64,000 nt of DNA from Grimontia hollisae CIP 101886 (GCF_000176515.1 NZ_ADAQ01000012.1:62001-126000), one strand, 5' to 3'; counted from the first letter of the stretch, positions 44,700-54,358 are shown. Translations and numbers: made by a program. The notes: a model not told the origin generated them from the letters alone.

Positions 44700-47021
44700 T
44701 CAACGTGTTTTGGTGCGCTCCTGTGCCGAACCCGGCATATGGTTTTTGATCATCCGTTCTAACTCTGCCTTTCGTACCGGCTTGGCAATATAGTCGTCCA
44801 TACCACTTTTCAGGCAATTTTCCCTGTCCTGCGCCGTGGCATTGGCTGTCAGGGCGACAATCGGTGTGTGTGGTGCATATCCATGCTCGCGCAGCAGGCG
44901 GGCTGCCTGGTAACCGTCCATCACCGGCATCTGACAATCCATAAAAATCAGGTCGAAAATATCATGTTTGCAATAATCGATAGCCACTTGCCCATTCTCT
45001 GCCACCACCACATCTACCCCCAGCCGTACCAACATGGCTTGCGTTACACGTTGGTTCACTAACGTATCTTCTACCACCAACACTCGGCCTTGATACGTAC
45101 CGGATTCTGGCGGGTTGGCAGTTTTTGCGTCTTGATCGGCTTTGTGTGCTGACATGGACACCACACCCAGCTGTGCCTGCTGGCCTCGTAAAATACGGGC
45201 GAGATGATTTCTCAGGTCATTGAATTTATAAGGGCGAGACAGATATCCTTCGATGTTAAGACTTTCAAGTTTGACATTGTCGTGCACTTCCGGCGCTGCC
45301 GTGATCATCATCAGGCTTGGACAACGTTTTCCAAACCGTTTACGGAGTCTGGAAGCAATAGAAAAACCATCAGAATTCGGCATCAGTTTATCCAAGATCA
45401 CCAGCTTGAACGGTTTAGCAGTATCGATACGCTCAGCAATCATCTCTTCAGCATCTTCAGAATGCACACAACAGGAAACCTGACACCCCAGATTGCTTAG
45501 CTGGGCACTGGTAATGCGCATGTTCAGGCGACTGTCGTCCACCAGCAACATGGCGGCATCCGCAAACAGCAATGTATCGCCCGGCATGGCTTCAGGCATT
45601 TGCGCCCGCTCAAACGTCACAGTGAAGAAAAAGCGACTGCCTTCACCTTCACGGCTTTCCACTTCAATTTCACCGCCCATCAGTTCCACAATCTGGCTGG
45701 AGATCGCCAGTCCCAGTCCAGTGCCGCCAAAGTTGCGGCTCATGCTACCATCTGCCTGTTCAAATTTTTCAAAAACGGTTTTCAGCTTATCCGCCGGGAT
45801 CCCTATGCCGGTGTCTTCTACCTCAAACGTCACTGTAATATTGTCACCCGCTTCAGCAACCTGCCGGATACTCACGCTGACTTTCCCGCTCTGGGTGAAT
45901 TTCACCGCATTACCCACCAGATTGATCATTACCTGACGCAGTCTTGGTGCATCTCCCACTAAAAGGGGCGTTAAATTCTGATCCAGGCCGCACTCAAACT
46001 CTAAGCCCTTTTCCTTGGTACGTAACCTGAACAGGTGTTCAATGTCTTTGCAAAGCTCAAACAGGTTCAGTTCCACACTGTCGAGCTCAAGTTTACCCGC
46101 TTCGATTTTCGAAAAGTCGAGAATATCGTTGATGATGTCGAGCAGGGAAAGTGACGAGGTTTCCAGCATCTCAATAAATTCCCGTTGCTCCTCATCCAGG
46201 GGGGTGCCCTTCAGCAGGGAAGCCATACCAATGATGCCATTCATTGGTGTGCGGATCTCATGGCTCATGTTGGCAAGGAATTCACTTTTTTTCTGGTTCG
46301 CCTGCTCTGCCTGCATCTTGGCACTTTTCAGCTCAGCATTGTATTCGCGCATCTTGGCCACAGTATCATTGTACTGGGTATAGAGGGTGACTAACTCCTC
46401 ACCCAAAGGGCGTTTAGGCGGCTCAATCGTTTCGGGCAAGTTGTCCGCGCCAAACTTTGTCACTCCGTGGGAGATCCAAACCAGGGGCCTGACCACATCC
46501 ACGTAAACAATGAAAAAGACAAGGCCGCCAAGCACCAACGTGGCACCACCTAAAAACAGCAGCAGCATCACAAACCGTTCTGTCAGTGCGCTGTAGATAT
46601 CCTCCAGGCCCACCTCCACCTGTAAATATCCTAATGGGTAAACCTTGCCATATTGCTCATGCACCAAAGGCCACTGGTAGGCATACTTAGGCTCCGCAGG
46701 CGGTGTGCCGTTTTCGGCCAGAACGCGTTCGTCATCAAACACGCTGATATAACTGATGTCCGGATCACGGAAAATCCCTTGTGTGATCATCTGAAGTTGC
46801 CCCAGATCTTCCTGCCAGACACTGTGGGTAATCGCAGCCAGATCCGTTTTCTGGATCAGCAGGGCATTATTGCGCATTTGTTCCGTGCGCGCCTGATAGT
46901 CCAAATACAGCGCAAACGTGGCGACCAGAAACGCAAGTAGGCTGCATACGAGGAGAACACGGCCAACCAACCGTGCGGCCATGCTTGAAGGTTGGGCAAA
47001 ATTCTCTTTTTGATTCGACAT
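44700..47021 (-). CDS. Hybrid sensor histidine kinase with two receiver domains
   Basis: 773 residues. TM1 at about 17-40, a periplasmic domain (about 41-150), TM2 at about 151-178, a linker with coiled coil, HisKA with phosphorylated His254 in FLANMSHEIRTPMNGIIGM, HATPase_c (NAVKFTQSGKV, DTGIGIPADKL, FGGTGLGLAI), then two receivers: REC1 (AMLLVDDSRLNM, LVILDKLMPNSDG) and REC2 (RVLVVEDTLVNQ, LIFMDCQMPVMDG). No Hpt domain or output domain is present, so a separate Hpt protein and regulator must exist. The periplasmic region has no recognised domain. It is divergent from a periplasmic binding protein (47091), a possible ligand-presenting partner. Confidence 0.85.
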   Translation of the reverse strand: MSNQKENFAQPSSMAARLVGRVLLVCSLLAFLVATFALYLDYQARTEQMRNNALLIQKTDLAAITHSVWQEDLGQLQMITQGIFRDPDISYISVFDDERVLAENGTPPAEPKYAYQWPLVHEQYGKVYPLGYLQVEVGLEDIYSALTERFVMLLLFLGGATLVLGGLVFFIVYVDVVRPLVWISHGVTKFGADNLPETIEPPKRPLGEELVTLYTQYNDTVAKMREYNAELKSAKMQAEQANQKKSEFLANMSHEIRTPMNGIIGMASLLKGTPLDEEQREFIEMLETSSLSLLDIINDILDFSKIEAGKLELDSVELNLFELCKDIEHLFRLRTKEKGLEFECGLDQNLTPLLVGDAPRLRQVMINLVGNAVKFTQSGKVSVSIRQVAEAGDNITVTFEVEDTGIGIPADKLKTVFEKFEQADGSMSRNFGGTGLGLAISSQIVELMGGEIEVESREGEGSRFFFTVTFERAQMPEAMPGDTLLFADAAMLLVDDSRLNMRITSAQLSNLGCQVSCCVHSEDAEEMIAERIDTAKPFKLVILDKLMPNSDGFSIASRLRKRFGKRCPSLMMITAAPEVHDNVKLESLNIEGYLSRPYKFNDLRNHLARILRGQQAQLGVVSMSAHKADQDAKTANPPESGTYQGRVLVVEDTLVNQRVTQAMLVRLGVDVVVAENGQVAIDYCKHDIFDLIFMDCQMPVMDGYQAARLLREHGYAPHTPIVALTANATAQDRENCLKSGMDDYIAKPVRKAELERMIKNHMPGSAQERTKTR

Positions 47022-47090
47022 AGTCTAGGCTTATTAGTGTCTTAAGTTTTAATCACTCTTATTAAGAATAGTCACGTTTTGTAAACTTGG

Positions 47091-47897
47091 ATGACCATTA
47101 CCATGTCCGTTAAAGATTCCCTTTTTTATCTTGTTTGCCCCCCAAAAATTCAGGTGATTAAGCTGGCTGTACTATCACTGATGCTGTCAAATCAGGCCGT
47201 TGCCCTCTCGCTGGATTATCTGGTGATCCAAGATCAGTCTGAACCCTTGCAAATCCAGGAGGATGGCACCAATCACCGGGGCATTGTCACGGATGTAATC
47301 AGGCAGGCACTCAACGGGTCAGAATATCAACTGGACATTTACACGTATCCGTTCAATCGCTTTATCGCGGAACTGAACAAGAAAAAACAAGGCAACTGGA
47401 TAACATATGGAAGCCCTGCCTGGGGAGGTATGCAGGCTGCGAACCTGTCGGAAACACCGTTACTTGATGTTAGCCACAGTATTCTCAGCCATTCAGGGAC
47501 GGGGTTTTCTTATCGAACACCGGAAGATTTACAGGGAAAAATTGTCGTCTTGTTATTCGGATTCCATTACCCGGGGTTAAACAAATACATCAAAAAAGGC
47601 GCCGTGAGCGACGTCAGGGTTAAAAACTACGATTCTGCATTTCGGGTCGTTGACAGGCTGAAAGATGTTGGTGGTTTTATCGAAATGGACTTACGCCTCA
47701 AATACCACCTGAAACGGCTGGGCTTTACCCATGGTGAATACATACTGCATCCCATTGACAACTTAATACCGACCTATTCTATCCATCTGGCCTATTCACC
47801 TGGCATCGACCCTGCACTGAAACGTTTTGTCGATGCACGGCTTGTTCAGATGCGTAACAGCGGAGAACTGGCGGAGATTATCGGAAAATATCTCTAG
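47091..47897 (+). CDS. Periplasmic substrate-binding-protein-like protein
   Basis: 268 residues. Signal peptide or anchor about 1-39 (hydrophobic VIKLAVLSLMLSNQAVALSL), then a small type II periplasmic-binding fold (GIVTDVIRQALNGSEYQLDIYTYPFNRFIAELNKKK; second lobe from YRTPEDLQGKIVVLL; C-terminal RLVQMRNSGELAEIIGKYL, typical of SBP_bac_3 proteins). No ABC permease is linked; the divergent neighbour is a hybrid kinase, so it may deliver a ligand signal to that sensor. M1 at 47091 or M5 at 47103 could be the start. Confidence 0.75.
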   Translation: MTITMSVKDSLFYLVCPPKIQVIKLAVLSLMLSNQAVALSLDYLVIQDQSEPLQIQEDGTNHRGIVTDVIRQALNGSEYQLDIYTYPFNRFIAELNKKKQGNWITYGSPAWGGMQAANLSETPLLDVSHSILSHSGTGFSYRTPEDLQGKIVVLLFGFHYPGLNKYIKKGAVSDVRVKNYDSAFRVVDRLKDVGGFIEMDLRLKYHLKRLGFTHGEYILHPIDNLIPTYSIHLAYSPGIDPALKRFVDARLVQMRNSGELAEIIGKYL

Positions 47898-47980
47898 GAT
47901 CATTGTTGGCCTTGCCAGAGAGTAAATGCCTGTTCAGCAGAAAACCATAGAGATGGCGCCAGCCACAGAAGCCCAGACGA

Positions 47981-49054
47981 TTATCCGGCATCCAACACGC
48001 CACGGCGGATTTGATCGAGCTCTATTGATTCAAACAGCGCCTGGAAATTGCCTTCGCCAAAGCCCTGGTTGCCTTTGCGCTGTATGATCTCGAAAAACAC
48101 TGGACCTATCACGGTATCGGTGAAAATCTGCAGCAGAATGCCAGTGTCCATATTGCCATCGATCAATACGCGTAAATCCCGAAGCTGCTCTACATCTTCT
48201 TCATGCCCTCCTACACGATCATTCACTTTCTCATAATAGGTGTCCGGCGTATCCATAAACCGCATACCACGGCTTTTCAATGACGCTACCGTTTTATAGA
48301 TATCGTCAGTGCTGAGCGCGATATGCTGGATACCCTCGCCGTTATACGCTTTTAGGTACTCGGCAATCTGGGATTTATCATCGCTCGATTCGTTGATCGG
48401 AATACGGATTTTGCCGCAAGGTGCCGTCAATGCACGGGATTTCAGACCGGTCAGCTTACCCTCAATATCAAAAAAGCGGATTTCCTTGAAGTTGGCAATC
48501 CGGTCATAGAAATCGGCCCACACATCCATATTCCCTATTTCCACATTGTGGGTAAGGTGGTCAATCACCCGCAAACCGGCATCGGCTGTTCTCAGGCGTT
48601 CCAGCCAGTCTGGGTAGAAATCAAAGTCAATGTCGTAAATGTCGTTGTCACCGTAACGATCCACCAAGTAGAGGTAAGAACCACCGATGCCATAAATGGC
48701 CGGAATGTTCAGCTCCATCGGACCAACCCTGGCTTCACACGCTTGTGCACCCTGCTTCACGGCATAATCGATCGCGTGGCGGGCATCTTTCACCCGAAAT
48801 GCCATCGCGTTTACGCTTGCACCATGCACATTGGCAAACCCTCTGGCCGGAGAGTCGATTTCACCGTTCACAATAAAATTGATGTCGCCCTGACGATATA
48901 ACCACACCGCTTTATGTTTATGCTTGGCAATTTCTGCAAACCCCATCAAAGAAAACAGGTTCTTCAGATCGGCTATTCCTTTTGCATTTGGCGCTGTGTA
49001 TTCAACGAACTCAAAGCCATCGGTCCCCATAGGGTTAATCGTGGTATTATCCAT
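47981..49054 (-). CDS. hppD: 4-Hydroxyphenylpyruvate dioxygenase
   Basis: 357 residues, two vicinal-oxygen-chelate domains. The iron ligands lie in the C-terminal half: His in VIDHLTHNVEIG, His in EGIQHIALSTDDIY, and Glu in VFFEIIQRKGNQGFGEGNF. It converts 4-hydroxyphenylpyruvate to homogentisate in tyrosine breakdown, with Fe(II) and O2. AAGGAGA precedes the ATG. No homogentisate dioxygenase, fumarylacetoacetase or isomerase gene is adjacent, so either the rest of the pathway is elsewhere or homogentisate accumulates and gives pyomelanin. Confidence 0.93.
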   Translation of the reverse strand: MDNTTINPMGTDGFEFVEYTAPNAKGIADLKNLFSLMGFAEIAKHKHKAVWLYRQGDINFIVNGEIDSPARGFANVHGASVNAMAFRVKDARHAIDYAVKQGAQACEARVGPMELNIPAIYGIGGSYLYLVDRYGDNDIYDIDFDFYPDWLERLRTADAGLRVIDHLTHNVEIGNMDVWADFYDRIANFKEIRFFDIEGKLTGLKSRALTAPCGKIRIPINESSDDKSQIAEYLKAYNGEGIQHIALSTDDIYKTVASLKSRGMRFMDTPDTYYEKVNDRVGGHEEDVEQLRDLRVLIDGNMDTGILLQIFTDTVIGPVFFEIIQRKGNQGFGEGNFQALFESIELDQIRRGVLDAG

Positions 49055-49237
49055 TTGCTTCTCCTTACCAGCATGTCATCTTTTCAGCAAATCCACTCAG
49101 CAAAATGTAAATCACTTGTTAATCAGAAATAGCAGCCAGCCATGGTGAAAAGCAATGCGGGGCCAGTGCATCTGAGGCCCGTACTGTAAAGGAGAGAATG
49201 TACAAACAGATTGACAAACGGGAAAAGAATGACGGAA

Positions 49238-49597
49238 TTACTGGAAGTTGGCGACGTTCAAATATCGTTGCATCAGATCAAAAGGCTCCACCTCTTCACC
49301 ACACAGGTCACTTCCCCAATCCGGCCCTAACATCACGGCTTCGTTGCTAAGATCCACCAGCCATTCATTGACAAACTCCTTCAAGGGAATCGCCATAGGA
49401 GAGAATTCGGACCATTCATCAATGCAGTGCCGTGCTGCAGCCTCCCTCGATGACCAGAAAGGCATGACATCGGTCTTTTCATATATGGCGGAATCACAAA
49501 TCACCCAGCCATCTTTACAGTGTAAACCCCAGATGGTGCCGGATTGGCGGGACACATCAACAAAATGTTCAACAGGAGTAGATTGATCGGTCTTCAT
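49238..49597 (-). CDS. DUF2750 protein, second copy
   Basis: 119 residues of the DUF2750 family (SGTIWGLHCKDGWVICDS, MPFWSSREAAARHCIDEW, then PIPLKEF-like AIPLKEFVNEWLVDL and a C-terminal DLMQRYLNVANF). It differs clearly from the DUF2750 protein at 31522-31917. The ATG at 49595-49597 follows TAGGAGAG; an upstream extension to 49657 is not supported. Function unknown; single gene. Confidence 0.72.
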   Translation of the reverse strand: MKTDQSTPVEHFVDVSRQSGTIWGLHCKDGWVICDSAIYEKTDVMPFWSSREAAARHCIDEWSEFSPMAIPLKEFVNEWLVDLSNEAVMLGPDWGSDLCGEEVEPFDLMQRYLNVANFQ

Positions 49598-49843
49598 GCA
49601 GGCTCTCCTATGCGTCGCAATAAATGACCAAGTCAGCAGGGAAAATAACATTCCCAACTTCCCAATCTAAGCGTCTTGGCGAGGGTTGTATGTATTAAAA
49701 GTGAGGATAAGGAACGGGAATCTGAAACAATTTTTAGCACTGGTTTTGTGTTTTGCTAAACACGGCTGGCGTCATATCAACGCACGGCTTAAACGGTTAG
49801 AAGAAGTATTGATGAAGAAGCGTGGCAGGAAAGGGGAAACCAG

Positions 49844-50206
49844 TTACACCTTGAGGTTATAACTGGCAGGCTCCTCATTTGGCATAATGGTTTTCTCAAC
49901 CTGCTTGAGAAGTTGCTGCTGACCTTGGGTGTACGCCGAAAACTTGGCCATTTTCGCTTCCTGTTCAGCAACGCGATCAATCAAGCCACGGTAATCACCA
50001 CGCTGCGATGCCTCCGCTTGGGCCTTTTCAGCTTTCATTTTTTCTTCGCGTTCTTTGCGAAGCATTTCCGTCCGTTCTGCCGATGTCAGGGACTGTTCTG
50101 TCTTCACACTGTCATTACGCGCACCATACTGAGCCTCATCTTTCTCGCGCTGGCGGGCATTGAGGTACATGTTATTTGAATAACTGGTGTTGATCAGATT
50201 TGGCAT
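49844..50206 (-). CDS. Coiled-coil protein of unknown function
   Basis: 120 residues. A charged, Glu/Lys/Ala-rich central helix (about 40-80, TEMLRKEREEKMKAEKAQAE) predicts coiled coil; the ends are polar (MPNLINTSYSNNMYLNARQR and PNEEPASYNLKV). No signal peptide or membrane segment. AGGACAGGG precedes the ATG. I do not recognise a family. Alone between unrelated genes. Confidence 0.6.
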   Translation of the reverse strand: MPNLINTSYSNNMYLNARQREKDEAQYGARNDSVKTEQSLTSAERTEMLRKEREEKMKAEKAQAEASQRGDYRGLIDRVAEQEAKMAKFSAYTQGQQQLLKQVEKTIMPNEEPASYNLKV

Positions 50207-50610
50207 GGCCCTGTCCTGTCAGCGGGTAAGTTCTACAAAGCTGGATCTTAAATTTAGTACAACATCCAAAGAAGTGGCAGAAATTTCCCTGATTTATTCC
50301 CAGTCAACTTACTATAAATCCCACCGCTCCCTCCAGCCCAAGGCTTGATCGCCCCCCCACTTTGGCATCCAGCAGGGTTGAATGGCGGGATGAATCTAAT
50401 CGCATCACCCGGTCTGTTGAAAAACACGGTTCAAAGTAACCTGTTACCAGAGAGAGAAAACGTCACAGGCACTTGTGGCTTTTTTGCTTAGGTTTAACCA
50501 TTCAGGGAACGGTTTTGGCCTGAAAGCGGCATAAAAGGCTCTCACCTAACGCTAAGATATTTGGCATAATGGCGAACAGCCGATATCTAGACTACCTGAG
50601 ACATATTAAG
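50207..50610. other. 404-bp intergenic region, no gene seen
   Basis: Divergent spacer between the coiled-coil gene and dgkA. TGGCATAATGG at 50561-50571 may carry a -10 element for dgkA, but no matching -35 is clear. No repeat or hairpin of note. Confidence 0.35.
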
Positions 50611-50970
50611 ATGAAACCCAACACAACTGGGCTGAAACGCATTTTTAATGCAACCGGTTACTCTTTTCAGGGACTTCGCGCAGCATGGAACAATGAGGCT
50701 GCATTTCGACAGGAATTGGTGCTGTTGGTTGTGATGACCACGGCATCGTTTTTTTTGCCCGTGACCCAGATTGAGCAGCTCTTGATGGTCGCCACTCTGT
50801 TTCTGGTGGTGATCGTGGAACTGATTAACTCGGCGATTGAAGCCGTCGTAGACCGCATTGGCCCTGAGCATCATGAACTGAGCGGCAGGGCCAAAGACAT
50901 TGGTTCTGCCGCCGTGTTTGTTGCCCTGCTGCTGGTTGGGGTCACCTGGGGGTCTATTCTGCTGTTTTAA
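50611..50970 (+). CDS. dgkA: Diacylglycerol kinase DgkA
   Basis: 119 residues, three membrane helices, matching the small trimeric inner-membrane diacylglycerol kinase. The family signature is VELINSAIEAVVDRIGPEHHELSGRAKD, with Glu and Asn residues that bind MgATP, followed by the last helix. It phosphorylates diacylglycerol, recycling lipid left by glucan and LPS modification. The open frame begins at 50569, but ATG 50611 (MKPNTTGLKRIFNATGYS) gives the standard length; the Shine-Dalgarno is weak. Convergent with the DUF4056 gene. Confidence 0.92.
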   Translation: MKPNTTGLKRIFNATGYSFQGLRAAWNNEAAFRQELVLLVVMTTASFFLPVTQIEQLLMVATLFLVVIVELINSAIEAVVDRIGPEHHELSGRAKDIGSAAVFVALLLVGVTWGSILLF

Positions 50971-50994
50971 CTGGGGATGAAACAAAGGGGGGAC

Positions 50995-52068
50995 CTACCG
51001 TCGCCCCTGGCTGTCTTGTTCTTTTGCAAACGCTGCCAATGCCGGGAAATCATGTTCTGTCCAGACGGATTTGGCTTTTAACCCGCCGGGCAACCCTGTA
51101 AATGCCTTCTCCTCATTCGATGCCCGCGCTTCAAATTGCGCCCACTGGCTCAGGGGATCACTGTTGGACAGCATCTGCGGTAAGTGCAATGCCTCTCCGC
51201 CTGCCACCCCATTGGGTAACAGTGAAAGGGAAAGTGCATAGTCGCGGTGAAGCAATACCCACTTATCCGGCAAGCGTTTGCTGCTGTCCCACCAAATGCC
51301 ATCCAACGCCTCAATGCGGGACGCAGTCTCTTGACTGGAGACCGCTTTCAGCGCCTTCAGTTTCTCTGCCAGAGCTATATCCATCGCCTTGCCAAATCCT
51401 TGCAGATCAAGATCAGGCGAATCACGCAGAATACCCATAGCAAGCTGCGCACCCAGCATATTGGAATACAGATCTTCTGGGGAGAATGCCGAGGCCAGCT
51501 CTTTAAACCCGGCCACCGACATCAGACCAAACCATTGTGCAATTTCGTGCCACTGAGCCAGCCTGAATGCCATGACCCCGGCAATCTCAACCGAAAGTTG
51601 CCGCTGTGTCTTTTGTGGCAAACCGCCGGGCTGTGCCTTCAGCACAATCACCCGTTCACGCAACTCTGCCGGCAACCGGATTTCTGCATCGGTGCCAATA
51701 TGACGGCGGATTTCACTAAACAGGTAGTAGGTATAATCCGCCGTATCACGGACATGGGCGGTATCAATAAACCCGCCAAGTTCTGTGTAAATCAGGCCAT
51801 TGTGTTCCTTACCCATTCCCAACAGGCTGCTGGAAACACCTTCAGAGCCGTCATTGTATCTGTGGTGACCGACACCATCGACATCCAGCACATTTCCGAC
51901 CGAGAAAAAGGGGACAGGCACCCCACCCACCTGCGCTTTCAAATCTTTACCAAAGGCGCAACAGGGCCTGACACCCACAGGCGCCTCGGCCAATGACATA
52001 CTGCTTATACTAACGAGTAGGCCACCCAGGCACAGGCGGCGAACCCAAGGGTTAAATCTGCTCACCAT
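50995..52068 (-). CDS. DUF4056 secreted protein
   Basis: 357 residues: signal peptide (about 1-28, LCLGGLLVSISSMSLAEA) and a DUF4056 domain with LIYTELGGFIDTAHVRDTAD, YSNMLGAQLAMGIL and LDGIWWDSSKRLP. The Glu/His/Asp spread in the GGFIDTAHVRDT stretch suggests a catalytic or metal site, but the family has no known activity. Third gene of a reverse-strand operon behind two outer-membrane barrels (gap 15 bp), so it probably works at the outer membrane or in the periplasm with them. Confidence 0.75.
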   Translation of the reverse strand: MVSRFNPWVRRLCLGGLLVSISSMSLAEAPVGVRPCCAFGKDLKAQVGGVPVPFFSVGNVLDVDGVGHHRYNDGSEGVSSSLLGMGKEHNGLIYTELGGFIDTAHVRDTADYTYYLFSEIRRHIGTDAEIRLPAELRERVIVLKAQPGGLPQKTQRQLSVEIAGVMAFRLAQWHEIAQWFGLMSVAGFKELASAFSPEDLYSNMLGAQLAMGILRDSPDLDLQGFGKAMDIALAEKLKALKAVSSQETASRIEALDGIWWDSSKRLPDKWVLLHRDYALSLSLLPNGVAGGEALHLPQMLSNSDPLSQWAQFEARASNEEKAFTGLPGGLKAKSVWTEHDFPALAAFAKEQDSQGRR

Positions 52069-52083
52069 GATAATGCTTCGCTG

Positions 52084-53205
52084 TTAAAACGCTTCGTTGA
52101 TATGGAAATAGAACCCGCTGCTGTCCTTGCCAATACCAAAATCAAAACGCACATTGATGCGGGGTTTAAACGCAAACCGGTAGCCAATGCCGGCGGTTGG
52201 CAACCATCGTTGGTCAAACAGGCCGTCGGTATCTGGCGCGACATTTCCCGCGCCCACCCAGGTCACCATGCCGTGTCTGGCGTTAAACTGGTGTCGCCAT
52301 TCCATTTGCGCAGAAAGCTGGTAGCGGTCACGGTACTGGCCAATGTAATAGCCACGCATCCGCTTATCGCTCCCCAGCTCTGAGTAGGCATACCAAGGTA
52401 CATCGCCGGCCACACCCTGCCCATAAACTTCCCAGGCAAGGATGCTGTCTTGGGATAGCCGCTGGTATTCGCGGTAATTTACCGTAATGCGGTCATAGTC
52501 AAAGTCCGAACCAATGGCATCGCGGTAGGTGACCCACTCTGCACTGACCAAACGGCCCCGTTCGGGATTCGGCTCAAAGTCACGGCTGTCATACTCAAGC
52601 GCCAGTACCACACCACTGCTCATGGCATCATCAAGCTGTATACCTGACAGCGCCGGCCCATCAGATTCCTGATCGGTGAGGCGCTGCAAATCCCAGCCAA
52701 GCGTGATGTAAGACGCAGGCAAAAATTGATATGACACTTTGGGGGAAAGCTTGAGGATCCGCGCTTCTTGTTTGGTTTTGTTGGCGCTATTTTCAGCGGC
52801 ATCACGCCCTATGCCCCAGTAATAGCCCGGAGCATGGCTGATCCAGCCATCGGCCAGCAAGCGCAACGTGTCTCCGCGCAGGTAAGTGCGGTTTTCCACG
52901 CCCAGTCCGTATGACCCTGATGTCGACACATAGGATTTCACCGCGACGGTAGAGTATGGCGTGGTATCTACCCAGTCAGAGGGCGCATAAAGCCCCACCG
53001 CAGCAACCCCGAACCCCAGCCCCTGCTCGGGGTTCACAAAAGGCCCCGGTAGCACACCCCAGTCAACGCCCTGTTCGACATTGATAGTGTCGCTGGACCC
53101 GAGCTCGGTAAGCAGGCTATCCATCCAATCCGGTTGGTCACGCTCAAAGGCCAGTGTCAGTGAGGGCAACGCCAGCGCGCACATGGCCAGAGATGTCGTT
53201 TTCAT
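52084..53205 (-). CDS. BamA/TamA-type (Omp85, D15) outer-membrane barrel without POTRA domains
   Basis: 373 residues: signal peptide (MKTTSLAMCALALPSLTLA), a short linker, then a 16-strand-like barrel of the surface antigen D15/Omp85 family, ending in HINEAF with a C-terminal Phe. The VRF-x-like segment near the end (RINVRFDFGIGKDSSGFYF) and SRDFEPNPERGRLVSAEW are typical. No POTRA domain precedes the barrel, so it is a short member rather than BamA or TamA, similar to barrels fused to or paired with exported lipases. GAGGAGA precedes the start. It lies 9 bp after the preceding barrel gene. Confidence 0.8.
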   Translation of the reverse strand: MKTTSLAMCALALPSLTLAFERDQPDWMDSLLTELGSSDTINVEQGVDWGVLPGPFVNPEQGLGFGVAAVGLYAPSDWVDTTPYSTVAVKSYVSTSGSYGLGVENRTYLRGDTLRLLADGWISHAPGYYWGIGRDAAENSANKTKQEARILKLSPKVSYQFLPASYITLGWDLQRLTDQESDGPALSGIQLDDAMSSGVVLALEYDSRDFEPNPERGRLVSAEWVTYRDAIGSDFDYDRITVNYREYQRLSQDSILAWEVYGQGVAGDVPWYAYSELGSDKRMRGYYIGQYRDRYQLSAQMEWRHQFNARHGMVTWVGAGNVAPDTDGLFDQRWLPTAGIGYRFAFKPRINVRFDFGIGKDSSGFYFHINEAF

Positions 53206-53214
53206 GTTCTCTCC

Positions 53215-54144
53215 TCAGTAACGCATGTCAATTGAGAAGAAAACACTGGTACGCTCGCCAAATCCCGCCTCGCCCAGAAGGTAAAGGTTTGGCGAAATCT
53301 GGTACTGCATACCGACAATCGGGTTCCATGCCGTGGTCAGGCGCTGTTCGACATTAAAGCGCCCTTTGCCATCCTTGTTTACCGCGCCAAGAAGGCCGGA
53401 AAGTCCCGCGGGTAAATCCAGGCTGGACAAGCTTCCCGACAGTGACTGCTCCACATCCTGATACATGGCGCCGGCCCATAGCCGCATCGGAAATCCGCGG
53501 GTATGAAAGTCATAACCAATACGCGGCGACACCACGTAGGCATCAATCGCCCCATCGATTACCGTTAAATTGGTTTTGGTGTAGCTGGCATCCACCAGAC
53601 CAAACCAGTTGCCATAGCCCCCGGCAAGGACAATCCCTCCACCGTATAGGTCACCATCTAAATCAAGTTTGAAATCGATGGGATCGCTTCTTTTGTCAAT
53701 CCCCTTAACACCCACTGTCACGCGGGTTTCGGAATATCCTTTCAGCTTACCGACCATGCCGTAGACATTAAGAAACGGGAAAAGCCATACGTCTCCGCGT
53801 AAAGAAAGCACTTCACTTTTCTGTCTACCCGGCTCAGCCTGAATATCAATCAGATCCCTTGGGATCGGCATGTCAAACCCTGGAATCGTAATCCCTGGAA
53901 GTCCCGGGAATGTAGGAATGGTGAAGTCTGGAATTTTCGCTACCAGCCCCTCAAACCCAATCGAATCCACAGCAATGCCCTGTTCCAGATTCATATAGCT
54001 CACGTTAAACCCAAAAGGCTTTGGTAATACATACCCCAACGCCTCCGCTTCCTCTTTCCAGATCGGCAAAGAAAAAGACTGCGCCCAGCCAGCTGTTGAA
54101 CACAGTAACAAGCTACCAGCGAGTAAACGTTTGAATGGAAACAT
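53215..54144 (-). CDS. Outer-membrane beta-barrel protein of unknown function
   Basis: 309 residues: signal peptide MFPFKRLLAGSLLLCSTAGW with cleavage after WAQ, then a barrel ending SVFFSIDMRY (C-terminal aromatic). A proline-rich loop near residues 75-105 (IPDFTIPTFPGLPGI then TIPGFDMPIP) is unusual. Strands such as VYGMVGKLKGYSETRVTVGV and GMQYQISPNLYLLGEAGFGE support a barrel. The open frame extends to 54231, but the ATG at 54142-54144 follows GGAAG. First gene of a three-gene operon with the D15-type barrel and the DUF4056 protein. No family name can be given with confidence. Confidence 0.7.
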   Translation of the reverse strand: MFPFKRLLAGSLLLCSTAGWAQSFSLPIWKEEAEALGYVLPKPFGFNVSYMNLEQGIAVDSIGFEGLVAKIPDFTIPTFPGLPGITIPGFDMPIPRDLIDIQAEPGRQKSEVLSLRGDVWLFPFLNVYGMVGKLKGYSETRVTVGVKGIDKRSDPIDFKLDLDGDLYGGGIVLAGGYGNWFGLVDASYTKTNLTVIDGAIDAYVVSPRIGYDFHTRGFPMRLWAGAMYQDVEQSLSGSLSSLDLPAGLSGLLGAVNKDGKGRFNVEQRLTTAWNPIVGMQYQISPNLYLLGEAGFGERTSVFFSIDMRY

Positions 54145-54358
54145 ACTTCTACTTCCAAAATCCCTTTCGGGTGCTTTCAAATTGGGAGGTGCAGGTGCGA
54201 AGTGAGTGCGTTGGCGATCCCGGAATTTCATTCACTGCAACCTAAAGAGGTTGAATATCATACTCAGCAAAACAACAAAGTAAACTTAAAAGTGTACATT
54301 GAGGGAATTTATACCCTTGAGATCAGGGCAGAGAGTAAGAAGGAAGGTAACCTTATGA

